Source of the DNA: Rhodocyclales bacterium
GTDB taxonomy: Bacteria > Pseudomonadota > Gammaproteobacteria > Burkholderiales > Rhodocyclaceae
Length of the DNA stretch: 7,585 bases
Reading direction: 5' to 3'
Assembly: GCA_021286885.1 (NCBI GenBank)
Contig: JAJTBM010000137.1
Span: forward strand, 1-7,585
The notes under the pieces are model-generated. The model was not told where the DNA came from, searched no databases, and saw only the letters and a program-made list of their open reading frames with translations. Position numbers and translations under genes: made by a program. The first letter of the stretch is position 1; each line of letters begins with the position of its first letter. Of the stretch, positions 6,171 to 7,585 are shown piece after piece.

Positions 6171-6222
6171 TGCATGGCCAGGCGGGGTAATGCGGCATTG
6201 ATGCGGGCATCTTAACCGATGC
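6171..6222. promoter_or_regulatory. Cluster of ATGC/GCAT palindromes between kinase and phaM-like gene
   Basis: Six ATGC or GCAT tetramers fall within about 51 bases. ATGC-G-GCAT (6190-6198) and ATGC-GG-GCAT (6201-6210) are two near-identical palindromes 11 bases apart, about one helical turn, with GCAT at 6172-6175 and ATGC at 6219-6222 flanking. GCATC (6207-6211) can also pair with GATGC (6218-6222) over a six-base loop. This is the only patterned stretch in the 6126-6236 gap. An operator for the phaM-like gene is an inference; no clear promoter elements could be assigned. Confidence 0.35.
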
Positions 6223-6236
6223 TTCTACTACCCGGG

Positions 6237-7585
6237 TCAGGCTTGTGTGGTGCGTTGCAGCAGGGCGCGCAGCTTGGCCGGACGCACGGGTTTGCTGAGT
6301 AGAGGGATGCCCGCTTGCTGGATCTTGGCCAGGGTTTCGGGGGTAGTGTCGCCGCTCAGGATGACGGCCGGGATGCGTCGGCCAAAGTGGATGTGCAGGG
6401 TGTTGATCACATCCAGCCCGTTCATGCGTCCGCCCAGCTGGTAGTCGCACAGCAGCACGTCGGGCGCCAGGGCCGGGTCGGGAAAGCGGGCCAGAATGGC
6501 TTCCGGGGTGTCGGCGGCGGTGACTTGGCAATCCCAGGATTCCAGCAGGCTGGCGGTGCCGGCAATGGCCAATTCGTCATCGTCGATGAGGGCCACGTGA
6601 AGCCGGCTGATGGCGTGGGCCGGGGGCGGGGGCTGGATGTCCACCAGCACCGCCTGTGTAATCGGCAGATCCACCGCAAACACTGAGCCTTTGCCCAGTC
6701 GGGAGCGCAAGGATAAAGGGTGGCCAAGCAGGTTGGTCAGGCGGCGCACGATGGCCAAGCCCAGGCCCAGCCCTTTCGCCCGGTTACGTTCGGGGTTGTG
6801 GAGCTGGACGAACTCTTGAAAGATGGTCTGCTGGGCTTCGGGGGCAATGCCTGGGCCGTTGTCGCGCACCTCGACGCTTAGCATGGCGCCCCGCTTGCGG
6901 CAGGCCACCAGGATGGTGCCTCCCGGGCTGTAGCGCATGGCATTGCTGATGAGGTTGTGCAGAATCCGTTCGAGCAGGAGCGGGTCGCTTTCCACCCAAT
7001 GATCCGTGGGGCGGATGCGCAGCCGCTGGCCACGCAGCCGGGCTTCCCGCAGGTAGTCCACCTCGATGCGTTCGAGCAGGCGCTGGAGGGGGAAGGGTTT
7101 GATCTCCCGGTCCAGGACGCCGGCGTCCAGCCGGGAAATGTCGAGCAGGCTGTCGAGCAGATTCTCCATGGTCTCGGTGGAGGTGGCGATCTGCTCCACG
7201 AGCCGGTTGGTGTCTGAGGCGTGGTTTTTTTGCACCAGTTCGGCCACAAACAGCCCGAGGGCGTGCATGGGTTGGCGCAGGTCGTGGCTGGCAGCGGCCA
7301 GGAAGCGGCTCTTGGCTCGGTTGGCCACTTCGGCTTCTTCCTTTTTGGCCAGCAGTTCGCGGGTGGCGGCTTCTACCTTGCGCTCCAGGTCTTCCTGGGT
7401 GGCGCTCAGCCGGTCGGCCATTTCATTCACCCCCTGGGCCAGGGCATGCAGGCTGCCGCCGCCTTCCAGGGGGGCCCGGGCCTTCATGTCGCCCTGGCTG
7501 ATACTGGCCACGGTGGCTGAAATGTGCAGGATGGGGCGGGCGATGCCCCGGCTCATGCGCAGGGCCAGGATCAGGCTGGCCACCA
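6237..7585 (-). CDS. Membrane-bound hybrid sensor histidine kinase with C-terminal receiver domain (5' end outside window)
   Basis: About 448 residues of the C-terminal part are visible. The frame runs off the right edge, and the GTG at 7583 lies inside the end of a transmembrane helix, so it is not the start. Counting from that GTG: end of the membrane helix (VASLILAL), a HAMP linker (about 10-62), a coiled coil (about 62-92), then HisKA with H box FLAAASHDLRQPMHAL and phospho-acceptor His100. HATPase_c follows with N box Asn210/Asn214, G1 DNGPGI (241-246), the FQEFVQL F box and G2 GLGLGLAI (271-278). A short proline linker (PPPP, about 318-321) leads to a receiver domain with the acidic patch DDD (334-336), phospho-acceptor Asp380 in CDYQLGG, Ser410 and Lys431 of the KP motif. 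All key residues are present, so kinase and receiver should be active. No output or HPt domain follows, so it must signal to a separate partner. The signal sensed is in the missing N-terminus. Confidence 0.93.
   Translation of the reverse strand, partial: VASLILALRMSRGIARPILHISATVASISQGDMKARAPLEGGGSLHALAQGVNEMADRLSATQEDLERKVEAATRELLAKKEEAEVANRAKSRFLAAASHDLRQPMHALGLFVAELVQKNHASDTNRLVEQIATSTETMENLLDSLLDISRLDAGVLDREIKPFPLQRLLERIEVDYLREARLRGQRLRIRPTDHWVESDPLLLERILHNLISNAMRYSPGGTILVACRKRGAMLSVEVRDNGPGIAPEAQQTIFQEFVQLHNPERNRAKGLGLGLAIVRRLTNLLGHPLSLRSRLGKGSVFAVDLPITQAVLVDIQPPPPAHAISRLHVALIDDDELAIAGTASLLESWDCQVTAADTPEAILARFPDPALAPDVLLCDYQLGGRMNGLDVINTLHIHFGRRIPAVILSGDTTPETLAKIQQAGIPLLSKPVRPAKLRALLQRTTQA

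Overview
The window is high-GC DNA (G/C-biased third codon positions, long antisense shadow frames) that looks like a betaproteobacterium, most likely of the Rhodocyclales or a relative. This rests on a PhaM-type polyhydroxyalkanoate granule protein, a hybrid kinase with a SHDLRQPMHAL-type H box common in that class, and a liv-type ABC cluster ending in a phenylacetate-CoA-ligase-like gene. The taxonomic call is inference. No tRNA, rRNA, CRISPR array, insertion sequence or phage gene was seen.

Left part, + strand, 1-4721: the 3' part of an operon for a branched-chain-amino-acid-type (HAAT/Liv) ABC importer. In order it holds a LivM-type permease whose start lies before base 1, a periplasmic solute-binding protein with a clear Sec signal peptide, a LivF-type ATPase with a basic C-terminal tail, and a PaaK-like adenylate-forming-fold protein. 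A strong rho-independent terminator (4695-4721) closes the unit. The partners LivH and LivG are not in the window and presumably lie upstream. The binding protein is followed by two tandem GC hairpins. The gap between the ATPase and the PaaK-like gene is mostly a five-unit heptamer repeat. The PaaK-like protein keeps several family landmarks but lacks the usual Ser/Thr/Gly-rich nucleotide P-loop, so whether it is a working CoA ligase is open. The transported substrate is not known; an organic or aromatic acid is a guess from the neighbour.

Middle, + strand, 4803-5705: a 10-helix AEC (auxin efflux carrier) family permease that appears to be its own transcription unit after the terminator.

Right part, - strand: a short PhaM-like granule protein (6125-5715) converges on the AEC gene with only 9 bp between stop codons, inside a perfect 8-bp inverted repeat. 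Upstream of it, on the same strand, is the 3' part of a membrane-bound hybrid histidine kinase (HAMP, HisKA, HATPase_c, receiver) that runs off the right edge. The 111-bp gap between kinase and phaM-like gene holds a cluster of ATGC/GCAT palindromes that may be an operator.

The window is mostly ordinary metabolic and transport gene content. The points most worth a second look are the P-loop-less PaaK-like protein tied to an ABC importer, the heptamer repeat, the tandem hairpins after the binding protein, the duplicated terminator arm, and the palindrome cluster before the phaM-like gene.
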